A stretch of 64,000 nucleotides of DNA from Cyclobacteriaceae bacterium (GTDB lineage Bacteria > Bacteroidota > Bacteroidia > Cytophagales > Cyclobacteriaceae). Below, piece after piece: positions 7,560 through 16,310 of the stretch; positions within the stretch are counted from its first letter, which is position 1; the number at the start of each line of letters is the position of its first letter. The translations under genes were made by a program, and so were the position numbers. The DNA is taken from assembly GCA_013141055.1 (NCBI GenBank), contig JABFRS010000001.1, positions 2,290,567-2,354,566 of the forward strand, written 5' to 3'. The notes beneath the pieces were generated by a model, which worked only from the letters and a program-made list of their open reading frames with translations, was not told the origin of the DNA and did not search any database.

Positions 7560-8732
7560 GTGAAAATTTTAATGCTCCACCAACATTTTAAAACGCCTCA
7601 GGGTGGTGGTGCCATTCGTTCATATTTTCTGGCAAAAGCACTGATTAAAAAGGGCCATAGAGTGGTTGTGATAACATCATTTAGTGGAGAAGGATACAAG
7701 GTAGAAATGATGGAGGGCATTGAAGTACATTATCTGCCCATACCTTACGATAATCGGTTTACATTCTATGCAAGAAGCCGGTCATTTATTCAGTTTACTA
7801 CTGCCGCTTCAAGACTTGCTACGAAGTTTAAGGATTTTGATTATTGCTATGCGATTTCTGTTCCGCTGACAGTTGGATTGATAGCGCGTTGGATCAAGCT
7901 AAGATTTGGTATACCTTATTTTTTTGAAGTGGGTGATCTTTGGCCGGATGCCCCTATTCAATTGGGATTTATTAGAAACTCTTTTCTGAAGAGCTCCTTG
8001 TATTCCCTTGAAAAATCAATTTACAGAAATGCAAAAGCAGTGATTGCGCTTTCACCTGCTATCCAGTCTTCTATTGAAAAGAAAGTGACAGATGTGAACG
8101 TTCACATTATTCCAAATATGGCTGATTGTGAATTTTTTATACCAGAAAAGAAAAACCCTGATCTGGAAAATCAATTTGGCGTTGCCGGAAAGTTTGTTGT
8201 TTCATACATCGGCGCACTGGGCGTAGCCAATGGTCTGGATTATCTTCTGGAGTGTGCAAATGCCTCAAGAAAATCAAATTCCAAAATTCATTTTATAATA
8301 TGTGGTGATGGTGCCATGCTGGAAGATCTAAAGCTCAACGCACAGAGATTAAATTTGAATAATCTTTCCTTCATAGGATTTGCAAACAGAGATCGGGTGA
8401 AGGAAATAATGAATGTGACGGATGCAATTTTTGTTTGCTATAAGAATGTTCCAATCCTCGAAACAGGATCGCCTAATAAATTTTTTGATGGATTAGCAGC
8501 AGGTAAATTGATCATCATCAATTTTGGAGGGTGGATAAGAAAAGAAATTGAAGAAAATCGGTGCGGAGTTTTTGTCGATCCTGCTCATCCTACCGACTTT
8601 ACAAAGAAAATCTCCCCATTCGTTTCTGATCCTAAATTACAGGAGCAGTATCAATCGGCATCAAGAGAACTCGGCGAAAGAAAGTATTCAAGAAAAAGAC
8701 TTAGCGTAATCTTTACGGATTTATTTTCATGA
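7560..8732 (+). CDS. family 4 glycosyltransferase (WbuB-like)
   Basis: A 390-residue GT-B glycosyltransferase. The N-terminal domain opens with MKILMLHQHFKTPQGGGAIR and LAKALIKKGHRVVVIT; the C-terminal domain has FVVSYIGALGVANGLDYLL and the sugar-nucleotide-binding region around VPILETGSPNKFFDGLAAGK. This pattern matches GT4 enzymes of the WbuB/WcaI type, which build surface polysaccharide. It starts with GTG, with no in-frame ATG nearby that would keep the Rossmann strand. It is transcribed alone, divergently from the ABC transporter, and its 3' end overlaps the convergent WYL-like gene by 20 bases. Acceptor and donor sugars are unknown. Confidence 0.9.
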   Translation: MKILMLHQHFKTPQGGGAIRSYFLAKALIKKGHRVVVITSFSGEGYKVEMMEGIEVHYLPIPYDNRFTFYARSRSFIQFTTAASRLATKFKDFDYCYAISVPLTVGLIARWIKLRFGIPYFFEVGDLWPDAPIQLGFIRNSFLKSSLYSLEKSIYRNAKAVIALSPAIQSSIEKKVTDVNVHIIPNMADCEFFIPEKKNPDLENQFGVAGKFVVSYIGALGVANGLDYLLECANASRKSNSKIHFIICGDGAMLEDLKLNAQRLNLNNLSFIGFANRDRVKEIMNVTDAIFVCYKNVPILETGSPNKFFDGLAAGKLIIINFGGWIRKEIEENRCGVFVDPAHPTDFTKKISPFVSDPKLQEQYQSASRELGERKYSRKRLSVIFTDLFS

Positions 8733-9087
8733 AAGCCTGCCTGTCTTTATTGATCACGCAGAAAATTTCTTTCATTCCACCACCAGTACTATCGAAGTCA
8801 GGACGCACTAATTCAAACTTTTGATCCAGTATCTGGATATCTGAAATGTTCTTCAACAGATATGTTCTCCAGTTCTCGGTGTGGCCCACCATTCCCTGTT
8901 CTTTCGTTGGCAGATACCATGCTGAAAGCTGAATGTGTTTTCTGGGGAAGCACCCAATGATGTGAGGTTCTACAGTCCTCCAATCCCGAATTCCATTGGT
9001 GCTGTTCAAATACCAAAAACGAATTAACTGCTTGGATTGGATAGCAGGACAAATTACGGCGATAAGATTTTTCTCGTGATCAGTCAT
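8713..9087 (-). CDS. small WYL-domain-like protein
   Basis: A 124-residue protein with a WYL-like core: KQLIRFWYLNSTNGIRDWRT followed by EPHIIGCFPRKHIQLSAWYL. WYL domains are SH3-like ligand-sensing modules normally fused to a DNA-binding HTH; no HTH is present here. A stand-alone WYL unit could bind a ligand or partner, but this is inference. The gene is convergent with the glycosyltransferase, overlapping it by 20 bases, and stops 25 bases before the convergently placed end of the oxidoreductase operon. Confidence 0.7.
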   Translation of the reverse strand: MTDHEKNLIAVICPAIQSKQLIRFWYLNSTNGIRDWRTVEPHIIGCFPRKHIQLSAWYLPTKEQGMVGHTENWRTYLLKNISDIQILDQKFELVRPDFDSTGGGMKEIFCVINKDRQAFMKINP

Positions 9088-9112
9088 GGTACAACTATCT
9101 TATCCACTTATT

Positions 9113-10300
9113 CTATTCACCTCTCTCAACAATCTTCCCTGTCTTCTTGTTTTTTAAAATCACCTTCTTCACACCAAAGTGCGTTACTTCCTCTTTAATT
9201 AAATAATGATCGGCATCATATTCAACCAGGTGACTGTCTTTTGAAACGCCCACTTTTCCTCTCCAGACGTCCAGTTTTACAGGTTCCCATTGTTTTGTCT
9301 TGGCGGATTTATATGCTGCATCTAAAATAGAATTCACAACATATCCATCGTAGAATGTTTCTTTTGGATCAGATTTTCTTTCAAGGTTATTGAACATATC
9401 CATGAACATGTGATTATAACCCAGCTCATTTAATTCATCTCCTACCGGGAAAAGCCATCCGCTATTGCTTTCAGATTTTTCTGAAATGTAGTCTCCTCCT
9501 TTTCCGGAGGTAAACATTTCAAAACCTGTGCGAAGAAAATTATTGATCCAGATCGTCCCTTCTGTTCCCATCACTTCATCACGAAGATCAAGACCGCCGC
9601 GAAAAGTCCAGCTGACCTCAAACTGTCCGATCGCACCGTTTTCATATTTGACTAAACCAATGGCGTGATCTTCTGCATCGATCGGCTTGACCTGTGTATC
9701 GGCCCAGCACATCACTTCAACAGGCTTTATATCTTTGCCGATATAGGATCTGGTGATCTCTACACAATGACAACCCAGATCAAGGATTGCTCCGCCACCT
9801 GCCTGTTCAATATCCCAAAACCATTCACTGTGAGGTCCCGGATGTGTTTCTCTCGACTTTGCCCAGAGAATTCTTCCAAGAGCTCCGTTCTTAACGCTTT
9901 CGTTTGCCTTTATAAATTTTGGTGTGTACACCAGGTCTTCAAGATATCCATTGAATATTCCGGCTTTCTCAACCGCCTCAAGCATCCGTTTTGCTTCTTC
10001 AGCATTTCGACCAAGAGGTTTGGTGCACATCACTGCTTTTTTATGCTTGCAACATAATGCCACGGCTTCTTCATGAAGGTTGTTCGGGAGAGCGATGCAC
10101 ACCACTTCGACCTCAGACCGGTTGATTGCATCTTCAAGTTGAGTGGTAAAATGACCTACCTTATAATCAGAAGCGAACTTTTTTGCACTTTCTTCGCGGC
10201 GTGAATAGATACTAACAATCTTGTCTTTGCTGCGATATCCCTGAAGAGAGTCAGCATAAAACCGGCCGATAAAGCCGGAACCAAGCATTGCGATATTCAT
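9113..10300 (-). CDS. Gfo/Idh/MocA family NAD(P)-dependent oxidoreductase
   Basis: A 395-residue protein with an N-terminal Rossmann fold (MNIAMLGSGFIGRFYADSL), the family motif CTKPLGRNAEEAKRML, which holds the conserved Lys-Pro, and a C-terminal substrate domain with GGGAILDLGCHCVEI. The family oxidises or reduces sugars, inositols and related polyols. It follows the MFS transporter gene by 42 bases on the same strand, so uptake and oxidation of one sugar-like compound is a reasonable inference. The substrate is not determinable. Confidence 0.9.
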   Translation of the reverse strand: MNIAMLGSGFIGRFYADSLQGYRSKDKIVSIYSRREESAKKFASDYKVGHFTTQLEDAINRSEVEVVCIALPNNLHEEAVALCCKHKKAVMCTKPLGRNAEEAKRMLEAVEKAGIFNGYLEDLVYTPKFIKANESVKNGALGRILWAKSRETHPGPHSEWFWDIEQAGGGAILDLGCHCVEITRSYIGKDIKPVEVMCWADTQVKPIDAEDHAIGLVKYENGAIGQFEVSWTFRGGLDLRDEVMGTEGTIWINNFLRTGFEMFTSGKGGDYISEKSESNSGWLFPVGDELNELGYNHMFMDMFNNLERKSDPKETFYDGYVVNSILDAAYKSAKTKQWEPVKLDVWRGKVGVSKDSHLVEYDADHYLIKEEVTHFGVKKVILKNKKTGKIVERGE

Positions 10301-10342
10301 AGATGTTGATCGTTAGCAATGAACAAAAACCACCAATGATTT

Positions 10343-11530
10343 TTATACAGTTTTTTTCTCTTTGAAAAACAGGATGAAGTAAATCATCACAGCAATCGCG
10401 ATATACGCTGGCACCAACCAGATCTGCGGCCACTGATGAACGCCATCTGCAACGTAATAGTCGGCAGTGTATCCGGAGAAAGCAGAACCGATCACCATAC
10501 CAACACCATACGTGGCAAAAGTGAAAAGGCCCTGCGCTGCATTTTTAATTTTATCACCCGCCTTTTTCTCAGTGTACATATAGCCAGTGACAAAGAAAAA
10601 ATCATAGCAGATTCCGTGAAGGATAATCCCTGCATAAAGCATCCAGGTATTTGGACCGAGATCGGCAAAGGAAAAGAACACATAACGCAATATCCATGCG
10701 GTCATCCCAAGCAGTAACATCTTCTTTACTCCAATGCTGTTGAAAAGAAAAGGAATTGCAAGAATGAAAACAGCTTCTGACACCTGGCCTAGAATCATTT
10801 TGCTTGCCGGACTTTCCATTCCTAATTCATTAAGGAATACATTCGCGAATCCATAGTAAAAGGAAAGAGGAATACAAACCAGAATGGCAGCAATGAAGAA
10901 GACGAGATAAGGCCGGTCTTTAAAAAGTACGAAAGCTTCTGTTCCCAATGCAGAGGAGGCTGAAGCACCTTCCTGTTTACCTTTCGGAGGTGTGTTTGGA
11001 AGAATAAAACTGATCAGACCTAATGCAATAGAAGCAGCCGCGGCCATATAAAATGTTGAAGAAGTCTTTTCAATCGCCAGGTATCCGATTAATAAACCCG
11101 CAATGATCCAACCCACTGTTCCAAACACACGAATCCAGGGAAATTGTTTTCCAGGATCCGTCATCTGATTAAAGGCAATGCTATTGCTTAATGCGATCGT
11201 AGGGGTATACAATAATGAATAGACCAGAATGACCCAATAGAAAGCAGTGTTATCAGTTATGGTTGTGGCCAGGTAAAGCAAAATCCCACCGGCCAAATGC
11301 AGAACGCCCATAATTCGCTGAGCGGCAAAAAAACGATCTGCCACCAGACCTATGAAGAAAGGAGAGATCATTGTCGCAATGGCAAGGGCACCATACGCTG
11401 CGCCGATCTGAATGCCGGAAGCATGCAAGAATTCAGACATATAAGTCCCCATGGTTACATACCATGCACCCCAGATAAAGTACTGGAGGAGCATCATGAC
11501 GGAGAGGCGGGAGAACACTGAAGGATTCAT
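10343..11530 (-). CDS. MFS transporter, nucleoside-permease-like
   Basis: A 395-residue protein with about twelve membrane helices. The start MLLQYFIWGAWYVTMGTYM and the cytoplasmic GLVADRFFAAQRIMGVLH loop are typical of the NupG-like nucleoside:H+ symporter branch of the major facilitator superfamily, widespread in Bacteroidota and often next to Gfo/Idh/MocA genes. In that context many members probably carry sugars rather than nucleosides. It lies upstream of the oxidoreductase gene and likely in the same transcript. Confidence 0.88.
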   Translation of the reverse strand: MNPSVFSRLSVMMLLQYFIWGAWYVTMGTYMSEFLHASGIQIGAAYGALAIATMISPFFIGLVADRFFAAQRIMGVLHLAGGILLYLATTITDNTAFYWVILVYSLLYTPTIALSNSIAFNQMTDPGKQFPWIRVFGTVGWIIAGLLIGYLAIEKTSSTFYMAAAASIALGLISFILPNTPPKGKQEGASASSALGTEAFVLFKDRPYLVFFIAAILVCIPLSFYYGFANVFLNELGMESPASKMILGQVSEAVFILAIPFLFNSIGVKKMLLLGMTAWILRYVFFSFADLGPNTWMLYAGIILHGICYDFFFVTGYMYTEKKAGDKIKNAAQGLFTFATYGVGMVIGSAFSGYTADYYVADGVHQWPQIWLVPAYIAIAVMIYFILFFKEKKTV

Positions 11531-11555
11531 GAGATGAATTTTTATGTAATGTAAA

Positions 11556-12590
11556 TTAAATATTTTCTTTTCCCGGCACCTTTACGATCTGCGGTCTGTA
11601 GCCCGATTCTTTAAACAAAAGGGAGGCATTCTGAATTTTCATTAATTGCTGAAGCGTTGTCTCCGGGTGCGTTTCCATATATTTTTTAACGATCTGCCAT
11701 CCTACCCAGGTCCCGATCCGCCCCGGGCATTCTTCTCCGACTTCCACGGTCTTGGGTCTTTCAGCAATATATTTTTGTTTAACAAGATGACTTGTTGAGA
11801 ATAGCACCTGATCTTCCACAAATCGTGACCAGATCAGATTTTCGAATTTGTTAGAGCCTTCAATTTCTTTTTTCGTGTACCCAATCAATACGCTGTCAGG
11901 AACACATGGCAGCATCTGCTTGGTAAAATAATATGCTTTCCCGTAGGCAACCATATCAGCAAGAACGGACCGGTCTTCTGAATTAACCTTATTAAAATGA
12001 CTGTCTATTCCGGTCAAAAGCATTACTGAAGGAACAATAAAGTGTTTGTTATAACGACGCAGCATGTACTCATACATATCATGCGGCCGATACTTTGCTC
12101 CATCACCAAGAAAATAGTCCAGTCCAACAATGATCAATGAATCGCTTACGTATAGATCACTGCCACCCTCAAGTCCTGTAACTATTGTCTGAATTTTAGG
12201 AGCACGAACTTCCGGATAATAGTATTGAAGATTCGCGAAAGCTTCTTCAAATTCATTTTTTAATTCCTGATTGTTTCCAAAGACCCGATGTGTTTCGGTC
12301 AGCAGAGTGTCGATGTGTGGGTTAGTGAATTTTGAATAAAGTGCGTTGATAAATGCTGAGTCATTAGGATAGGCAGCACGATTGAAAAACAGATCCCTTG
12401 CCTGACGATGGTGATCAAAGAAATTTACAAGTTGTGTTTTGGTGGTAATGGACGGGAGAGAGTCTTCCAGGACTTCAAGTTGCATCTCTGGTTTTACAGT
12501 TTTTTCAGGGATGAAAGCACAGCGCTCAGCGGTTTCCTTGCAACTTACAATGAGCAGACAGCAAAAAATGAATAGCAAGAATTTTCTCAT
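11556..12590 (-). CDS. gldB: gliding motility lipoprotein GldB
   Basis: A 344-residue lipoprotein. The signal sequence ends in the lipobox IVSC (Cys17). The body matches GldB, including LADMVAYGKAYYFTKQMLP and the C-terminal CPGRIGTWVGWQIVKKYM. GldB is required for gliding in Flavobacterium johnsoniae, where it lies next to gldC; no gldC is seen here. It starts 26 bases upstream of the MFS gene on the same strand and is divergent from the nucleoside kinase gene. Gliding or type IX secretion in this organism is suggested, but other gld/spr genes are not in the window. Confidence 0.9.
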   Translation of the reverse strand: MRKFLLFIFCCLLIVSCKETAERCAFIPEKTVKPEMQLEVLEDSLPSITTKTQLVNFFDHHRQARDLFFNRAAYPNDSAFINALYSKFTNPHIDTLLTETHRVFGNNQELKNEFEEAFANLQYYYPEVRAPKIQTIVTGLEGGSDLYVSDSLIIVGLDYFLGDGAKYRPHDMYEYMLRRYNKHFIVPSVMLLTGIDSHFNKVNSEDRSVLADMVAYGKAYYFTKQMLPCVPDSVLIGYTKKEIEGSNKFENLIWSRFVEDQVLFSTSHLVKQKYIAERPKTVEVGEECPGRIGTWVGWQIVKKYMETHPETTLQQLMKIQNASLLFKESGYRPQIVKVPGKENI

Positions 12591-12739
12591 TTCACTAAGA
12601 TCAGAATAATATTTTACCCAAAGATCGCAAAGGAGGAATGTTCACCAAGTTTAAATTATGGATGAATTCGCACCCGAAGGATGAAATAATTTCTTCCCTC
12701 GTTCATTCCTATGAAATTCCTAAATTAGCCGTCCAGCCC

Positions 12740-13375
12740 ATGAACACACTTAAACACATCGCCATTTCAGGAAATATAGGTTCGGGAAAAACGACCCTCG
12801 CTGAAAAGCTGGCAAAGCATTATAACTGGACACCACTTTTTGAATCAGTAGATCACAATCCGTATCTGAAGAGTTTTTATTCCGATATGACCCGATGGGC
12901 ATTTCACCTTCAGATCTATTTCCTGAACAACCGGTTTAACCAGGTAACTCAAATTCGCAACAGCGAAAAGACAATTGTTCAGGACAGAACGATCTATGAA
13001 GATGCCGAGATATTTGCTGCCAACCTTCATAAGAGTGGACACCTCACAGATTTGGATTATAACTGCTATCTCGATGTTTTTAAATCAATGGTAAACTTTG
13101 TTCAGCCGCCGGATCTCCTGATTTATCTAAAGGCAGATATTCCAAAACTGGTTCAGCAAATTCAAAAGCGTAACCGTGACTTTGAATACAACATTAAGCT
13201 GGAGTATTTAAAAACTCTTAATGAGCATTACGAGCAATGGATCAGCGGATACAAAGGCAGACTATTGATCGTTGATGTCAATCACATGGATTTTGTAGAA
13301 CGAATTGAAGATTTCTCCCATATTGTTGGAAGAGTAGATCTTGAGATCAACAATCTTTTCAGCAAACAGAATTAG
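12740..13375 (+). CDS. deoxynucleoside kinase
   Basis: A protein of about 211 residues with P-loop GNIGSGKTTLAEKLA directly after the start, the substrate segment DRTIYEDAEIFAANLH (containing the DR and E residues used for the nucleoside) and a Lys/Arg-rich lid (QKRNRDFE). This is the deoxyguanosine/deoxyadenosine/thymidine-kinase-like dNK family, which salvages deoxynucleosides; specificity is not readable. An in-frame ATG at 12638 would add 34 residues with no counterpart in the family, so the ATG at 12740, four codons before the first beta strand, is preferred. Both remain open. Confidence 0.88.
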   Translation: MNTLKHIAISGNIGSGKTTLAEKLAKHYNWTPLFESVDHNPYLKSFYSDMTRWAFHLQIYFLNNRFNQVTQIRNSEKTIVQDRTIYEDAEIFAANLHKSGHLTDLDYNCYLDVFKSMVNFVQPPDLLIYLKADIPKLVQQIQKRNRDFEYNIKLEYLKTLNEHYEQWISGYKGRLLIVDVNHMDFVERIEDFSHIVGRVDLEINNLFSKQN

Positions 13376-13396
13376 CTGAAGCAAAGATCTTATCAG

Positions 13397-14695
13397 TTAT
13401 TTTTCCTGTGAGGGTCCGATCCATTCAACCTCAACAGTTTCAGGAAGCGTTTTGTTGATACGCGTTACCTTGATCTTATAATTGAAGAGTGTCTTCTCAT
13501 CACCTTCCTTCATGGTTGGCCAATGATATGTCAGCAAACCTGCAAGGGTCTCGTAATTCTCCGATTCAGGGAATGAACTCTTAAGGAACTTATTAATGTC
13601 ATGTAAGGAAGAGAAAGCAACAATCTGAAAGCGGTCGCCTTCCATAGGCTGAACGATCAATTGCTCGTGGTCATGTTCATCCTGAATTTCTCCTACAAGC
13701 TCTTCCAGAATATCTTCCAATGTAACTAATCCGATCGTTCCGCCGAACTCACTGATGACTACAGCCATCTGCGTTTTTCTTTTTTGAAATTCACGAAGAA
13801 GCGAATCAATAGGTTTTGTTTCAGGAACAAAGTGAACTGGCCTCATGATATCTTTTAAACCCTTGTCATTGTTCGTTTGAACGAATAGGCTGATAATATC
13901 CTTGGCATGAACAATCCCGACAATTTCTTCCAATGAATTTTCATACACAGGATAACGCGAATATGCTTCTTTAAGAACGAGATTCATCACTTCCGGAATA
14001 GGAGAAGTCAATCGCAGGGCAGAGATTTTAATGCGCGGCACCATTACTTGTCTCACAACACGATCATCAAAGTCAAAAACATTTTGAATCAATTCACGCT
14101 CGCTATGTTCGATCGCTCCACCTTCTTCACTTTCAGCAATGATTAGCTTCAACTCTTCTTCTGAATGGATTTCTGTTTCACCCATTGGTTTGATGCCAAA
14201 GATCTTCAGGATGATGTTTGCAAATCCATTCAGTAACCAGATGAACGGACGGAAAACGATGTAGAAAATTCTGAGAGCAAGTGAGAGTCGGAGTGTTGTG
14301 ATGGTGGGATATCGGATCGCAATAGTCTTTGGAGCTAATTCACCGAACACAATATGGAGTACCGTGAGTAAAAAGAAAGCAACTGGAATGGCAATAGCAT
14401 GTGCTGTAACTTCTGTGATCTCAAATCCGAGATTATGAATTCCGTTCAGGACCATTCTGGAAACAACATCTTCTCCGACCCATCCGAGGCCAAGACTGGC
14501 AAGGGTGATTCCAAGCTGCGTAGCGGCAAGATATCCGTCAAGATTGCTGATGATTTTAGTGGCTGCATCACGGGATAAAGTGCCCTTTTCAACTGCAATT
14601 TGAGAGGAACGAACCTTTACGATGGCAAATTCTGCAGCGACGAAAAAGCCATTCAACAGAACGAGGGCCAACGTGATAATTACATCCAGGGTCAT
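13397..14695 (-). CDS. HlyC/CorC (CNNM) family membrane protein
   Basis: A 432-residue protein. Residues 1 to about 190 are a DUF21/CNNM membrane domain (LNGFFVAAEFAIVKVRSSQI and LGLGWVGEDVV). A CBS pair follows (about 205-325; VMVPRIKISAL, SRYPVYENSLEEIVGIVHAK, QMAVVISEFGGTIGLVTLED), and then the CorC/HlyC C-terminal domain. Members are candidate Mg2+/Co2+ transporters or regulators; in gliding Bacteroidota the paralogue GldE has the same architecture. Without gldD next to it, GldE cannot be claimed. The gene is convergent with the nucleoside kinase gene. Confidence 0.92.
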   Translation of the reverse strand: MTLDVIITLALVLLNGFFVAAEFAIVKVRSSQIAVEKGTLSRDAATKIISNLDGYLAATQLGITLASLGLGWVGEDVVSRMVLNGIHNLGFEITEVTAHAIAIPVAFFLLTVLHIVFGELAPKTIAIRYPTITTLRLSLALRIFYIVFRPFIWLLNGFANIILKIFGIKPMGETEIHSEEELKLIIAESEEGGAIEHSERELIQNVFDFDDRVVRQVMVPRIKISALRLTSPIPEVMNLVLKEAYSRYPVYENSLEEIVGIVHAKDIISLFVQTNNDKGLKDIMRPVHFVPETKPIDSLLREFQKRKTQMAVVISEFGGTIGLVTLEDILEELVGEIQDEHDHEQLIVQPMEGDRFQIVAFSSLHDINKFLKSSFPESENYETLAGLLTYHWPTMKEGDEKTLFNYKIKVTRINKTLPETVEVEWIGPSQEK

Positions 14696-14781
14696 AGGTA
14701 GGGAAAAGGCAAAGGTACGGAGTTTGGAGTCGTTTTACACACGGATTTATTTGCGATCCTGTTTATAGTTTTAATACAATT

Positions 14782-15339
14782 TTATGTTTTGGAAAGAGAA
14801 AATTCCTTCATCACATCCCATTTTCCATTGATGTGTTTCAACAAAGAGATATTATTCACTAAAAAGGTCCCTTCAAATTTCTTTTTGCTGAATTCTTCCC
14901 ATGCCGATTTGAACATTGGCTTTCTTAAATCACGAAAAGCGACGGTAAGATGCGGATGAAACGGTAAGTCTTTATAATCGGCGTTGAATAAACCAAGATC
15001 TTTTTTACAGAATTGACGAAGCGCACGCTGAAGATGAGAAAGCTCTTCTGTTTTTTCTATTTGAATAAAAATAACCCGTGGTTCAAAGCAATTGAAATTC
15101 TGAAAGGTTACGTAGGTCTGCTTTTGAAGTGAAAAGAAATTCTGAAGATGCGTGATCAGGTCATCTTCACGGTCACTCCTCCATTCAAAAGGCATGTGAA
15201 GTGTAATGTGAGGAGGTGAAAGAAGGGATCCTTTGCTGTTGAACTTATCACTGACATAATTTTTTATGACCGCCGCTTGTTCGTAATAAGGTGATGGAGG
15301 AACAATAGCAATAAAGTAACGGTCTTTGATCGGCGACAT
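14782..15339 (-). CDS. 2'-5' RNA ligase / cyclic phosphodiesterase family protein
   Basis: A 185-residue 2H phosphoesterase. The two catalytic histidine motifs are visible as HITLHMPFEW and HPHLTVAF, both of the H-x-T form that defines the superfamily. Members act on 2',3'-cyclic phosphates or 2'-5' linkages in RNA; the physiological substrate in Bacteroidota is not known. It is 3 bases downstream of the TPR gene on the same strand, so the pair is probably one transcript. Confidence 0.88.
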   Translation of the reverse strand: MSPIKDRYFIAIVPPSPYYEQAAVIKNYVSDKFNSKGSLLSPPHITLHMPFEWRSDREDDLITHLQNFFSLQKQTYVTFQNFNCFEPRVIFIQIEKTEELSHLQRALRQFCKKDLGLFNADYKDLPFHPHLTVAFRDLRKPMFKSAWEEFSKKKFEGTFLVNNISLLKHINGKWDVMKEFSLSKT

Positions 15340-15342
15340 TGA

Positions 15343-16254
15343 TTATCGGGAATTCTTCTCAAGCGCAGAGGCACGTGAACGATATTCGTTAGCGTTCTCA
15401 GGATCCAGCTGAATCAATTGACGATAAACATCGGCCTGTGTAGTGTCTTGTTCAATTACTTTTAAATAAAACTCTTTTGCCTTTTCATTGTTGCCTTGCT
15501 TTAAGTACGCATTGCCAAAAAGCTGAAGAAAGCCTGGCTCTTCATATTGATTATTGTATGCCCTTTGAAGAGAAATAATCGCAGAGTCATATTCCCGAAC
15601 AGAATAATAATCATCACCCAGCAACCACCAGCCTGGATTGTAATCCTCATTCTGTTGAAGACATTTCTTTACGATGCTGATTGATTTTCTGTAATCTTCT
15701 TTCATGAAATATGCCAGCGCCTTGTTGTAGGTTGCGTCAATATCATCTGGATTAATCTCAAGTGACTTGTTATAAAAGTAAAGAGCAGAATCATATTGAC
15801 CCTTGTCGAAGTATTCAGTTCCTTTTGAATTGAATGAGTTATCTGTTTCCGTTACTGCAGAAGTTGATGATGACTCGATCTCAACAGGTTCGGATGTTTG
15901 CGATTCCTCATCAGAGGAGAATAGTCCAATAATGATGAATATGAAGATGACGCCACCTATGATTGCGAAGGTTCTAAATACTTTCTTTTGAATAGCCTGA
16001 CCATGCGAATCGGTCGCTCCAAAATTGGATGGCCGTGACTGAAATGGATTTTGATTTCTTGTTGGATTATTGAAAAAGGAGATCGTGACACCTGAATATG
16101 AAAGCGCGAAGGCACCGAAGGAAATGGACAATCCTAATAGTGTCCAGAAGAAAAATGATCCAAGCGACCAGAAGATTGCGAACAATAAAAGAAACAACAC
16201 CGAAAGCAGGGTGCACCATTTGCGTTTGCTTTCGATGTTATTGGTAGGTTGCAT
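15343..16254 (-). CDS. membrane-anchored tetratricopeptide repeat protein
   Basis: A 303-residue protein with two hydrophobic N-terminal segments (about 14-60), a third helix near residue 95 (IIGGVIFIFIIIGLF), an acidic Ser/Thr linker, then three or four TPR units (about 143-285) such as FDKGQYDSALYFYNKSLEIN and YDSAIISLQRAYNNQYEE. TPRs mediate protein contacts; no enzymatic domain is present. It probably shares a transcript with the 2'-5' ligase-like gene. Confidence 0.85.
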   Translation of the reverse strand: MQPTNNIESKRKWCTLLSVLFLLLFAIFWSLGSFFFWTLLGLSISFGAFALSYSGVTISFFNNPTRNQNPFQSRPSNFGATDSHGQAIQKKVFRTFAIIGGVIFIFIIIGLFSSDEESQTSEPVEIESSSTSAVTETDNSFNSKGTEYFDKGQYDSALYFYNKSLEINPDDIDATYNKALAYFMKEDYRKSISIVKKCLQQNEDYNPGWWLLGDDYYSVREYDSAIISLQRAYNNQYEEPGFLQLFGNAYLKQGNNEKAKEFYLKVIEQDTTQADVYRQLIQLDPENANEYRSRASALEKNSR

Positions 16255-16310
16255 GAATGGATTATTCCGGATTTGAAATTAGCAGAAAAATCGGACTCGA
16301 GGCTTGTGGT

